A stretch of DNA of 14,077 bases from Sporomusa silvacetica DSM 10669 (GTDB lineage: Bacteria; Bacillota; Negativicutes; Sporomusales; Sporomusaceae). The notes below the pieces were generated by a model. It saw nothing but the letters and a program-made list of their open reading frames with translations, was not told where the DNA came from and did not search any database. Numbering within the stretch: the stretch's first letter is position 1; each line of letters starts with the position of its first letter. The position numbers and the translations under genes are program-made. This document shows positions 6,392 through 13,655 of the stretch, piece by piece. The DNA lies in the NCBI RefSeq assembly GCF_002257705.1, contig NZ_LSLK01000082.1:1-14077 (forward strand), in the 5' to 3' direction.

Positions 6392-7408
6392 CTATCTACG
6401 TACCATATCCTTTGTAATTTCACTTAGACTAAAAGCACCACACATCGTCATCGTATCCTTTAATTCCTCAGCCAATTTTTCAATATAAATCTTCACGCCC
6501 GCCTTTTCACCGCCATAGACAGCTGTTACAAACGGACGACAGATTAGAACACCATCTGCACCAAGTGCTAGTGCCTTGAAAATATCTGTACCAGAACGGA
6601 TACCACCATCAACCAAAATCTTCATCTCGCTTCCGACAGCCTCTGCGATTTCAGGAAGCACTTCCGCAGTTGACGGACACTGATCCAGCACCCTGCCACC
6701 ATGATTAGAAACAACAATTGCTTTTGCTCCTGCTTCTTTGGCCTTCAGTGCGCCCTTTATGTTCATAATCCCCTTTACAATAAACGGAACACCTGCAATT
6801 TCAGAAATACGGCGAAGCTCGTCGACTGATTTTCCACCAGCCGGAGGTGTCATATTTTTTAAGAAAGGCAATCCGGCTGCATCTATATCCATGGCAACAG
6901 CAAAAGCATCTGCCCTATGCACCAGATCCATTTTCTCGTTAATTGTATCAATATTCCATGGTTTAATAGTAGGAATACCACGACCATTCACCTTAGCTAT
7001 TGCCGCTGTTGCACTCTCCATGACTTGCGGATTTGTACCGTCACCGGTAAACGCAGCTATTCCATTTTCCATGCAGGCAGAAACCAGAATATCATTATAA
7101 GTCATATCGCTAAATTTATCACTGTAGTGCATATTTACCGCACCAACAGGTCCCGCAAAAAACGGATATTTGAACGTCTGACCAAATAATTTCAAGGTTG
7201 TATCTACTGGTCTGCTCTGACAGAGTGTATCCATATTGACACGAATCTCCTGCCATTTCTGATAATTGCGGATGGCTGTGTCTCCAACGCCCTTTGCCCC
7301 TGGTCCAGGAATGCTGTTTTTACAGACAATACCATTGCAGACATTGCATGCCTTGCAGTAATTACCGATACAGGTACGTGCATTTTCCAGTACTTCCTTA
7401 TAATTCAT
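6392..7408 (-). CDS. FMN-dependent alpha-hydroxy-acid oxidoreductase
   Basis: A 338-residue cytosolic TIM-barrel flavoprotein of the lactate oxidase/glycolate oxidase family, which oxidises an L-2-hydroxy acid to the 2-oxo acid. Seen: VKGI with the FMN-contacting Lys (about 213), SNHGGR with the catalytic His and substrate Arg (about 235-240), and the phosphate-binding DGGIRSGTDIFKALALGAD (about 268-285). It ends soon after CRPFV. The N-terminus has five cysteines at 13, 18, 21, 24 and 29 (CIGNYCKACNVC then C), a feature of the anaerobe branch that could bind an Fe-S cluster or Zn. Ribosome binding site AAGGAG lies 7 bases before the ATG, and a TATACT (7452-7457) upstream is a possible -10. 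It is monocistronic. The true substrate is unknown; in an anaerobe the electron acceptor is unlikely to be oxygen. Confidence 0.85.
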   Translation of the reverse strand: MNYKEVLENARTCIGNYCKACNVCNGIVCKNSIPGPGAKGVGDTAIRNYQKWQEIRVNMDTLCQSRPVDTTLKLFGQTFKYPFFAGPVGAVNMHYSDKFSDMTYNDILVSACMENGIAAFTGDGTNPQVMESATAAIAKVNGRGIPTIKPWNIDTINEKMDLVHRADAFAVAMDIDAAGLPFLKNMTPPAGGKSVDELRRISEIAGVPFIVKGIMNIKGALKAKEAGAKAIVVSNHGGRVLDQCPSTAEVLPEIAEAVGSEMKILVDGGIRSGTDIFKALALGADGVLICRPFVTAVYGGEKAGVKIYIEKLAEELKDTMTMCGAFSLSEITKDMVRR

Positions 7409-7934
7409 AATTTTCTCCTTCTTTCCTTATTTTTTAGCAATTTACATGATTAGTATATCATACACTATCTTGTGGTTTATTTTCTTTGCAGGAGAACTAC
7501 TGACTCAATGTGCCATTTGATAGACAGACGATACTGATATGCGGAATTATGGGATTCGCGTGGGGATTCGCCCCCCTTGAAGGCAGGGGGGCGTGCCCCT
7601 TTCAAAACCAGTCTCCTGCAAAAATGCTACAATAATCATCCCTCTTTTTCAAGTCTAAACCTCGCAACGTCAGCATCTTCGTACTTCTTATACTTAGGAT
7701 ACGCATATTCTTCAAGTATTCCGGTTTCTTTATTTGTTCTCTTCCCATTAAACCAGATACTGATTCTGCTGCCAAAATTCCATGACTGTCACAATTTATA
7801 CTTCGTGCAGTAGACAACCATCGGTTTTTTATATGGTTTTGTTCACGCTATGCAGTACAAAAATGAACCTAAAACACTTTTGGCATTTGAATCATATTTA
7901 CACATCCCCGATTTTGCAGCAGTTCATTGTTTTT
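7409..7934. other. Gene-free interval, 526 bases, with a decayed coding relic
   Basis: Contains a GC-only hairpin, GCCCCCC (7570-7576) with GGGGGGC (7586-7592), and a minus-strand coding relic at about 7645-7840. A weak hairpin near 7868-7884 (CCTAAAA/TTTTGG), followed on the minus strand by TTCATTTTTG, may end the SNF2/SWIM transcript. No intact gene can be supported. Confidence 0.5.
7645..7838 (-). pseudogene. Decayed coding relic, unrecognised
   Basis: One minus-strand frame reads MVVYCTKYKL, an in-frame TGA, then QSWNFGSRISIWFNGKRT and on through ILEEYAYPKYKKYED to RFRLEKEG and a stop. The residue composition (many Lys, Tyr, Glu; few rare residues) looks like real protein, unlike the other frames over the same bases. 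There is no ribosome binding site of quality and the internal TGA interrupts it. I do not recognise the family. Confidence 0.3.
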
Positions 7935-8651
7935 CTACAGCCCAAATATATTGGCGATATCCTTCTCCGAAATTTCCCGTCTGCTTTTTTTGCCGACGTT
8001 TTTCATCATACTGGCCAGTTTCTGTTCCATGGATTTTCTGACCAGTTCCTGCCCATCCAATGCCCTGAGCTCAAAAAACAGCATGGGATTTACATCCAAT
8101 CTGGCCCCAATCCCATACAGCACCGCGGCGACATGCTTGCACATGCTTGCCGAGTCAGGGCAACTGCATCCAAAATGGATTTCTTTCGGAGCCGGAAACA
8201 ATCCATACTTCTTCTCGGTGAACAAAACCTCCAGGTCTTGGGGAAATTTTCCTTCAATCAATTGTTCCAGCGAATCGATCCGATGATTGCACAAGGCCGC
8301 GACCTGTTCCCATTTCTCACCACTTAAAGCATCGATCCGAATCGCAACCTCATAGGGTCGGGAACCGCTGCCTTGCACAAGAGCCTCTACCTTGCCCTTG
8401 GATATCTTCAAATTCAGGACGGCATGATTCCTCACATAGCTTTTGCCCCGACCGATTCGATTGTCATAGTCCGCATAACTCTCAAGATTCTTGTTCCACG
8501 CCTTTCCCCACCAGTTTTTAGCCAGTGTTCTGCCTTCAATGATTACAGGTTCGATAGCAGGATCTTTCTTCTTCAGTTTCGCCAGAGCCTTGGTCGCCTT
8601 TTCCCTTTTCTCCGCCACGGATATATACTCTGGAAATCCATAATACCCCAT
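7935..8651 (-). CDS. SWIM zinc-finger protein, partner of SNF2 helicase
   Basis: A 238-residue cytoplasmic protein. The SWIM zinc ligands are at C162, C164, C171 and H173 (CSCPDSASMCKH, followed by VAAVLYG), the classic CxC...CxH pattern for DNA- or protein-binding. The N-terminal half has the conserved NWWGKAW (46-52) and RGKSYVRN (68-75) motifs found in bacterial SWIM proteins paired with SNF2 ATPases. The C-terminal tail is basic and helical. Its ATG shares one base with the TAA of the helicase gene (TAATG), so translation is coupled and the two proteins probably work in one complex. The cellular role of the pair is not established. Confidence 0.88.
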   Translation of the reverse strand: MGYYGFPEYISVAEKREKATKALAKLKKKDPAIEPVIIEGRTLAKNWWGKAWNKNLESYADYDNRIGRGKSYVRNHAVLNLKISKGKVEALVQGSGSRPYEVAIRIDALSGEKWEQVAALCNHRIDSLEQLIEGKFPQDLEVLFTEKKYGLFPAPKEIHFGCSCPDSASMCKHVAAVLYGIGARLDVNPMLFFELRALDGQELVRKSMEQKLASMMKNVGKKSRREISEKDIANIFGL

Positions 8652-11302
8652 TATGCATCACCGCCCAAAGCAAATATCTTCAGCAACTCTGCGTTGTTGT
8701 ACTCTGTAATCCACTGCTCACCACCAGCGACCAGGAGTTCTCCCGATAATTTCTGTTTTTCCTGGATAATGGCGTCAATCTTTTCTTCGATCGTGCCTGT
8801 TGTAACAAATTTGTATACCATGACATTCCTGGTCTGCCCGATACGAAACGCTCGGTCTGTTGCCTGATTTTCAACAGCCGGATTCCACCACCTGTCAAAA
8901 TGAATCACATGGTTGGCTGCCGTGAGATTAAGGCCCACACCGCCGGCCTTGAGAGACAGAACCATATACGGCACATAACGCTCGCCGTTAAACTGTTCTA
9001 CCATCTCGTTCCTTCTTTTCACCGAGGTACCGCCATGAAGCACCAACCCCTCTTTGCCAAATATACTCCGGAGAAACTCTGAAATCGGCTCCGTCATCTC
9101 CCGGAACTGGGTGAAAATGAGAACCCGTTCTCTTTTTTCACGGATAGTTTCACAGATTTCTCGCAATTGTTCAAACTTTCCGCTATGCTCCGGTTTAAAT
9201 TCTTCCCGGCCCAAATAATGATCCGGATGATTGCAGATTTGCTTGGATTTCATGATGCTTGCCAGCACCAGCCCCTTGCGCTCCATCCCTTCCGCTGCTT
9301 CCAGTTTTTCCGCAATCTGTCCGAGCAGTTGCCTGTAGAGGGCAATCTGCTTCTGGGACAAGGTGGTGTAGGCGTTCATTTCCAGTTTGTCCGGCAAATC
9401 CGCAATAATGCTTTTATCGGTTTTCAGCCTGCGCAGCATGAAGGGCTGAATCATCTTGCGCAGCTTGGTATAGCCGATCGCGTGTTCCGCCAGCCTTTTT
9501 GTAAAGTCAGTAAATTCTTTGCTTGTTCCCAGCAATCCCTGATTCAAAAAATCAAACAACGACCACAGGTCACCCAATCTATTTTCAATCGGCGTCCCCG
9601 TCATGGCTATCCTCATTTTGGCGGGAATGGCCTTCACTGCCTTGGTCTGCTTGCTGCCAGGATTCTTTATGGCTTGCGCTTCATCGATAATAAGGCAATC
9701 CCATTGCCGGTCTTTTAATGTTTCCAGGCGGACTGCCATCCCATAGGTGGTAATGTATAAAAACGCTCCGTCCCTGAGCTGAATGGTTTTCGAACTTTTT
9801 AAATCGCTTTTGTGGAGTATCTGATATGGCATCTCCGGCGCAAATCTTTCGATTTCCTTCTGCCAGTTGCCGATGAGCGACGCTGGCAGGATCAGCAGTG
9901 CCTGCCCTCCGCTGTGAATCCGCTGGTATTCCAAAAAGGCAATCATCTGTACTGTTTTACCAAGTCCCATGTCATCCGCCAAACAGGCACCAAAACCAAA
10001 TTTCGACATCTGGGTTAGCCAGCGATACCCCGTTTCCTGATAGGCGCGCAAGTTCGCGTGAAACGAAGGCTCTACACCGACTTTTTGAATGGCAGCGGGG
10101 TGAGTCAAGGTTTCCTTCATGTTTCTGAACCATTGTCCGTTCGTAATCGAAACAGTAAGCTCATCACTTGAAATATCCAGCAGCCTGCCCAGGTTAAGTT
10201 CCAGCCGCATGGTCTCTCCGAGCGACAAGGATTGGTTGCTTGACAGATTTTTAGCCTTTTCAAAAGCCTGCAGAACCACTGCCAATTTTCTTTTGTCTAT
10301 TTCAACCCATTTGCCTTTATATTGAACCATTCCCTCCGCCATGGTCAAAAAAGCCCTCAATTCCTGCTCAGTGAGCACTTCATCGCCTACGGTGAGCGTT
10401 GGCAAAAAGTCCATAATGGCCTTCAGTCCTACTTTGGACGGTTCTTTTTCTCCCACTGTGATCGACAGTCGAATCGAATTGCTGCTTTTACGCCACCAAT
10501 CAGGCACTCTGCACAGAATCCCGGCTTCTTCATATAAAGCCGTCTCCTTTAAGACGGTATATGCCTCTTCGGTTGTGAGCTTAAGCGGCGAGAACAGTTC
10601 CCCGCTTTCTAGCAGTTCCGAAATGAAAGCACTCTTTTCGGCTGCCTTAATGACCGTCGAAATAAGCGACAACAATTTCCTTTCATCCCCGTCGAATTCT
10701 TTTAACGCATTTTTCAGTGGAGTATGGATTGCCCGCTTGCTTTTGACCGGTTTTGTCGAATAAGTCGCCATAAAGGCAAATGGATGCTGCTCCGTTTGAT
10801 TCTCGACCAGATGAAAAAACACCCTGCCCGCCACATTGATGTTGGCATTATGATCGGTAAAATATCGTGCGACGGTCCCGTCGTATGTTTTGATTTCCCG
10901 TTTGAACACAGCCAGCAATGATTTCCACACCGCTCGAATCCAGTCGTCGTCTACATATTCCATCCCAATGACAAAGGGCAGTTCTTCCTTGAGTTTATAC
11001 AGCTCGTCATCCATCAAATCCACTTGAACGGCATCCCGGTTAAACTCTATTTCGGGCTGTTGGCTCAGTTTTTTCAGCAGCAATTCCGCAAGATGATGGA
11101 GATATTCGAGGGAAGGCGAAAACCATGGCTCCTTTTTATTAAAGCCAAGCTGAAACAGGGTGCTATATTTATCGTCTTCAAACGCCGTTATCCACTTTTT
11201 TAGCCCATCCGCCGGTAGAATAGGCAGATCATCAACAACAAAGTCCTTCGGCAAAAAACAGGCGTTCAATGTTTGTGTTTCTTGTGTTTTGGGTCGTGCC
11301 AT
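8651..11302 (-). CDS. SNF2-family DNA helicase/translocase
   Basis: A large ATP-driven DNA translocase of 883 residues. The first ~410 residues are a family-specific N-terminal region with no catalytic motif. Then come the SNF2 motifs: Walker A LADDMGLGKT (about 440-449), motif II DEAQ (about 540), motif III TGTPIEN (about 565-571), and motifs V-VI with SLKAGGVGLNLTAANHVIHF and NPAVENQATDRAFRIGQT (about 804-821). All key residues are present, so it should be active. The start is either ATG at 11302 (AGGGG about 10 bases upstream) or TTG at 11308 (only 4 bases from it); I prefer the ATG. The SWIM gene follows with a one-base overlap. Bacterial members are linked to transcription recycling or DNA metabolism; the precise function is unknown. 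Confidence 0.92.
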   Translation of the reverse strand: MARPKTQETQTLNACFLPKDFVVDDLPILPADGLKKWITAFEDDKYSTLFQLGFNKKEPWFSPSLEYLHHLAELLLKKLSQQPEIEFNRDAVQVDLMDDELYKLKEELPFVIGMEYVDDDWIRAVWKSLLAVFKREIKTYDGTVARYFTDHNANINVAGRVFFHLVENQTEQHPFAFMATYSTKPVKSKRAIHTPLKNALKEFDGDERKLLSLISTVIKAAEKSAFISELLESGELFSPLKLTTEEAYTVLKETALYEEAGILCRVPDWWRKSSNSIRLSITVGEKEPSKVGLKAIMDFLPTLTVGDEVLTEQELRAFLTMAEGMVQYKGKWVEIDKRKLAVVLQAFEKAKNLSSNQSLSLGETMRLELNLGRLLDISSDELTVSITNGQWFRNMKETLTHPAAIQKVGVEPSFHANLRAYQETGYRWLTQMSKFGFGACLADDMGLGKTVQMIAFLEYQRIHSGGQALLILPASLIGNWQKEIERFAPEMPYQILHKSDLKSSKTIQLRDGAFLYITTYGMAVRLETLKDRQWDCLIIDEAQAIKNPGSKQTKAVKAIPAKMRIAMTGTPIENRLGDLWSLFDFLNQGLLGTSKEFTDFTKRLAEHAIGYTKLRKMIQPFMLRRLKTDKSIIADLPDKLEMNAYTTLSQKQIALYRQLLGQIAEKLEAAEGMERKGLVLASIMKSKQICNHPDHYLGREEFKPEHSGKFEQLREICETIREKRERVLIFTQFREMTEPISEFLRSIFGKEGLVLHGGTSVKRRNEMVEQFNGERYVPYMVLSLKAGGVGLNLTAANHVIHFDRWWNPAVENQATDRAFRIGQTRNVMVYKFVTTGTIEEKIDAIIQEKQKLSGELLVAGGEQWITEYNNAELLKIFALGGDA

Positions 11303-11349
11303 CAGCAATGTTCCCCTCTTTCAAAAAATTGGGAGATGAACCCGTTATT

Positions 11350-11379
11350 ATTATATCAAAAGCACGGACTTTCGCGCAA
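11350..11379 (-). promoter_or_regulatory. Promoter of the SNF2-SWIM operon
   Basis: TATAAT (11350-11355) and a -35 TTGCGC (11374-11379) are separated by 18 bases on the minus strand. They lie about 48 bases upstream of the ATG, with the GAGGGG ribosome binding site between. Confidence 0.6.
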
Positions 11380-11433
11380 AATATGCCATGTTTTCCAAAT
11401 TATGCAATATTTCCACAGTAGCATCATAAACTT

Positions 11434-11688
11434 CTACAGCAACGGACCACCCTCCTGTCCAACCGACTCCCTAGTTAGCACTTCGGAAGGTTTCATCTTA
11501 TCTTCATAGCCTAGCTCATTAAACTCAGCCCAAACACTTGCTTGTATCTCTTGGGAAAGCGCTGTCATACTCCGAATTTCAGGAACAATCGCTTTAATTT
11601 CTCCATTATCCATCAATGCAATAATTCTTTGGGCTTTTTCTACGCCAATGATTATAAGAAAAATGGCCGCCCTTTTTATTGGCCTCAA
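11434..11688 (-). CDS. Short FliG N-terminal-domain protein
   Basis: An 84-residue protein. Residues about 5-60 follow the N-terminal domain of the flagellar motor switch protein FliG: KRAAIFLIIIGVEKA, then EIKAIVPEIRSMTALS and AEFNELGY. In FliG this domain docks on the MS-ring protein FliF. The middle and C-terminal domains that bind FliM and the stator are absent, and full FliG is about 330 residues. The start is TTG at 11688, supported by a perfect AAGGAGG (11698-11704) 9 bases upstream. After KPSEVLT the sequence leaves the family and stops at 11434. The intact translation signals allow either a small functional protein or a truncated paralogue. No flagellar genes are adjacent. Confidence 0.55.
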   Translation of the reverse strand: MRPIKRAAIFLIIIGVEKAQRIIALMDNGEIKAIVPEIRSMTALSQEIQASVWAEFNELGYEDKMKPSEVLTRESVGQEGGPLL

Positions 11689-11742
11689 TACGGACTACCT
11701 CCTTGTGTTACCTGCAAATCTGCTTAATGAGGGATTATCACA

Positions 11743-11774
11743 TTTACGATACTATAGATATCTACGATCGTAAA
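11743..11774. promoter_or_regulatory. Inverted repeat flanking a possible -10
   Basis: TTTACGAT (11743-11750) and ATCGTAAA (11767-11774) are perfect 8-base arms. Between them the minus strand reads TATAGT directly beside one arm, a plausible -10 for the FliG-like gene. The 11-base string TTTACGATACT also occurs at 1791-1801 in the interval past the porin gene. An operator is inferred. Confidence 0.4.
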
Positions 11775-12031
11775 GCTAGCTATTTTGTTTTGAAACTGCT
11801 TGTTCAGCCTTTGGCTTACCATTTCTACGCAACTAATTTCTAATTCTTGAATAAAGTCCTAATGTCCTTTTTTGCCCGTAAAGAAGAAGCAATTTTTACG
11901 TCCCTTTGCTTCTCCAAACAGATACACTTCCTTACCGGCAATACAGCATGTGTAACCCATACCTTGGCCGCCCGCTTTTTATGATACGGCTTGGCGAATG
12001 TCGTCCACCAGGCCCCAACCCGGCAGAAGGC

Positions 12032-12056
12032 AAAAAAAACCCAGCTTAGTGCTGGG
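12032..12056 (-). terminator. Orphan minus-strand terminator
   Basis: CCCAGC (12040-12045) with GCTGGG (12051-12056) and loop TTAGT. On the minus strand it is followed by eight Ts. No minus-strand gene lies upstream until the peroxiredoxin remnant past 13358, so its own gene is probably lost or it ends a small RNA. Confidence 0.65.
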
Positions 12057-12101
12057 CCAGAGAAAGTGATTTGTAATTTGACATATAAATTATATATCTT
12101 C

Positions 12102-12407
12102 ATGGTTGTAATATCAATCATGATGTACTTTTTTCAGCTTTACCTTGTAGTCCGATTCATAACATTTTTAGCTCTTGTTATATTGGCTATTACACCACTG
12201 GCTATTTCTCGTGCTTTTGTTGATACCACTACGTATGAGACGGTCTACGTAAAACCCGGAGATATAGTTTGACAAATTGCTGCTAAATACACTACAGATA
12301 AAGACAATGTTCGGGAAGTCATTTATGCGATTCGCCGGATAAATAAATTAGATAATAACGCGAGGGTTTATCCTTGGCAAGCTTTGAAAGTGCCGATTAG
12401 GTCTTGA
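12102..12407 (+). pseudogene. LysM-domain membrane protein with in-frame TGA
   Basis: Reading from ATG 12102 gives a hydrophobic N-terminal segment (about residues 8-36) then a LysM domain, the plan of small membrane-anchored peptidoglycan-binding proteins such as the YneA-type division inhibitors. The LysM part begins ETVYVKPGDIV, meets TGA at 12270-12272, and continues in the same frame as QIAAKYTTDKDNVREVIYAI to VYPWQALKVPIRS and a second stop. The conserved residue at the TGA position in LysM (PGDTLW) is Trp, so a single TGG-to-TGA change inactivated it. The upstream region has no good ribosome binding site, so the exact start is unsure. A TTGACA at 12078-12083 may be a -35. No lexA neighbour is seen. 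Confidence 0.75.
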
Positions 12408-12440
12408 TAGATATAGTCTTATTGGCATCTAAGCAAAAAA

Positions 12441-12479
12441 CATGGCATTTGTAAAAATGGCCGTGGTGTATATTTTTTT
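12441..12479 (+). terminator. Possible terminator of the LysM gene
   Basis: CATGGCATTT (12441-12450) pairs imperfectly with AAATGGCCGTG with one bulge. The T-tract TATTTTTTT (12471-12479) follows. It is 34 bases past the LysM stop. Confidence 0.35.
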
Positions 12480-12485
12480 AAGCAA

Positions 12486-12519
12486 AAGGAAACAAACCAA
12501 ACCGTCCCCCTGTATCCTT
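12486..12519. repeat. REP-like dispersed repeat, family B, copy 1
   Basis: A 34-base unit beginning AAGGAAACAAA and ending GTATCCTT, with AACCGTCCCC in the middle. 30 of 34 bases match the copy at 13917-13950. The ends AAGGA and TCCTT are complementary. It precedes the DUF1992 gene promoter. Confidence 0.65.
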
Positions 12520-12552
12520 GACGGGCTGATTGACGTGTAATAAAGATGGCAG

Positions 12553-12580
12553 TGACATGTCAAAAAAACCGTGGTAATAT
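12553..12580 (+). promoter_or_regulatory. Probable promoter of the DUF1992 gene
   Basis: TGACAT (12553-12558) and TAATAT (12575-12580) are 16 bases apart. The predicted transcription start is near 12587, giving a leader of about 55 bases. Confidence 0.4.
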
Positions 12581-12641
12581 GGTAGCATAGAATACTTTTA
12601 ATAATTTTAGCCGCTACCACTATGCAGGAGAACGATGAATT

Positions 12642-12968
12642 ATGAGTGATTCCTTCTTTTTTAAGATTGCGGAACAGAAAATACAAGAGGCAATTGAACA
12701 AGGTGAACTTGATAATTTGCCTGGCAAAGGAAAACCGCTAATCTTTGATGATGCTCAGATACCACAAGAACTCCGCTCTTCGTATAAAATACTAAAAAAT
12801 AACGGTGTTCTTCCGACTGAGATGGCGCTAAAACGGGAGATTGTATCATTAGAGAGTCTTCTTCAGGTCTGCTTGTGTGAGGATAATAAGGAGAATTTAC
12901 GAAAACAACTTAGTAATAAACAGGTGCAGCTAGGTATCCTTATGGATAAACACAAACGTCGCAAATAA
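12642..12968 (+). CDS. DUF1992 (DnaJC28-type conserved domain) protein
   Basis: A 108-residue cytosolic protein. Its N-terminus carries the DUF1992 signature: IAEQKIQEAIEQGELDNLPG then KGKPL (about 9-32). PQELRSSYKILKNNGVLPTEM follows, and the basic helical C-terminus ends KHKRRK. This domain is found in bacterial YhdN-like proteins and in eukaryotic DnaJC28, but no J domain is present and the function is unknown. The length is normal for the bacterial family. AGGAG (12626-12630) is the ribosome binding site, 11 bases from the ATG, slightly long. The gene appears monocistronic, between a REP-like repeat and the foldback element. It is the only clearly intact plus-strand gene in the window. 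Confidence 0.88.
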   Translation: MSDSFFFKIAEQKIQEAIEQGELDNLPGKGKPLIFDDAQIPQELRSSYKILKNNGVLPTEMALKREIVSLESLLQVCLCEDNKENLRKQLSNKQVQLGILMDKHKRRK

Positions 12969-13045
12969 AAGGTTTTCAATCATATAAAAACTTGTGATTG
13001 AAGCAAAGATCCGTTTGTTTACTAGGCGTACTTCCTGTTAGTGAG

Positions 13046-13355
13046 TATTCTTGCCGTTTTGAACCACCAGTCCGGTCGAAGTGAGCCACTGTTCCGGATT
13101 TATTGATCCAATACTGAGTTTCCCTGATAGGGCAATTATATCTCCTTACTTCATTCAGTCAAGGGTTCGCTACGCCGATCGTCTATCGCCGCTCGCCCTG
13201 GACAGAATGACTTCAGGAGATGCCACTTTGACAACAGGGAACCTTCTATAATGGATACATAAATTAGGTGTTTTCTACTTCCCGATACATGGCTCACTTT
13301 TTCCGGACAGGTGGCTCACTTTCAGCCGGAACCGTGGCTCTCTCGAACCAGAATA
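13046..13355. mobile_element. Foldback element with IS21-like terminal repeats (no transposase)
   Basis: A non-coding element of about 310 bases with long imperfect terminal inverted repeats starting TATTCT/AGAATA. The ends carry evenly spaced subterminal repeats: the right has TGGCTCAC-type units at 13290, 13312 and 13335 (22-23 base spacing), and the left has their complement at 13083 and 13061. Multiple regular subterminal repeats are typical of IS21-family ends. Further inward the arms stay complementary: TCCCTG (13121-13126) with CAGGGA (13235-13240), and TCTCCT (13141-13146) with AGGAGA (13215-13220), both centred at 13180.5. The right arm has about 39 extra bases. No istA/istB remains, so it would be a MITE-like derivative. 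It interrupts a bcp gene. Confidence 0.65.
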
Positions 13356-13357
13356 TT

Positions 13358-13583
13358 CATTTCCGCAGCAAGCAGTGATTACTGCATAAAATTCGCCAAA
13401 TTGTTGAACTTCTTTGCTACACCCTGCCGTGTTATCTTTAGGATAAAAGTATAAAATAACAAAATTCCCTCGATAGTCAGCTAGATTATGAAGATGTCCA
13501 CTTTCATCCGGTAACGAAAAATCGGGAGCTGATTGTCCGCTAATTACACACATGCCTGATGCACTTCCTTTTATTATTTTCAT
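13358..13583 (-). pseudogene. bcp: Bcp-type peroxiredoxin, cut by the foldback element
   Basis: Thioredoxin-dependent thiol peroxidases of the Bcp/PrxQ type reduce peroxides. The remaining ~76 residues show APDFSLPDESG (19-29) and LYFYPKDNTAGCSKEVQQF (44-62), with the peroxidatic Cys at 55. The resolving Cys five residues on is not present at the usual place. Family members are about 150 residues; here the frame runs into the mobile element near 13357 and ends in it at 13275. The missing half is not found on the other side of the element, so a deletion accompanied or followed insertion. The start may be the ATG at 13583 or at 13553 (AAAGGAAG upstream). Confidence 0.75.
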
Positions 13584-13612
13584 ATCAATAGCATCTTTTC
13601 ACTGGTGAACTA

Positions 13613-13648
13613 ATTGGGACAATGAACCTGTCCCGCTGTCCCATTTTA
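13613..13648. repeat. REP-like dispersed repeat, family A, copy 2
   Basis: GGGACA (13616-13621) and TGTCCC (13629-13634) with a 7-base spacer, followed by TGTCCCATTTT. It matches the copy at 1425-1460 in about 27 of 36 positions. It lies between the bcp remnant and the second IS21-like end. Confidence 0.6.
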
Positions 13649-13655
13649 GCGAATA

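Larger units (their letters stand above)
11689..12101. other. Gene-free interval, 413 bases
   Basis: Holds an inverted repeat near the FliG-like gene's possible promoter (11743-11774) and an orphan minus-strand terminator (12032-12056). A minus-strand frame of 33 codons (11859-11960) begins MGYTCCIAGKEVYLFGEAKG and could be a decayed gene end. A one-base shift would extend it upstream through a basic stretch (KPYHKKRA). The evidence is too weak to call it a gene. Confidence 0.45.

Noticed and set aside
7570..7592. GC-only hairpin as a terminator.
   Set aside because: No T-tract on either side; it is a hairpin of unknown role in a gene-free stretch.
9167..9718. Plus-strand frame of 183 codons opposite the SNF2 gene.
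   Set aside because: Antisense to the conserved helicase motifs; composition (Gln/His/Phe-rich) is that of a shadow.
12270..12272. In-frame TGA as selenocysteine or as reassigned Trp codon.
   Set aside because: The conserved residue is Trp, not Cys/Sec. I see no obvious SECIS-like hairpin right after it, and other genes in the window end in TGA, so a mutation is simpler.
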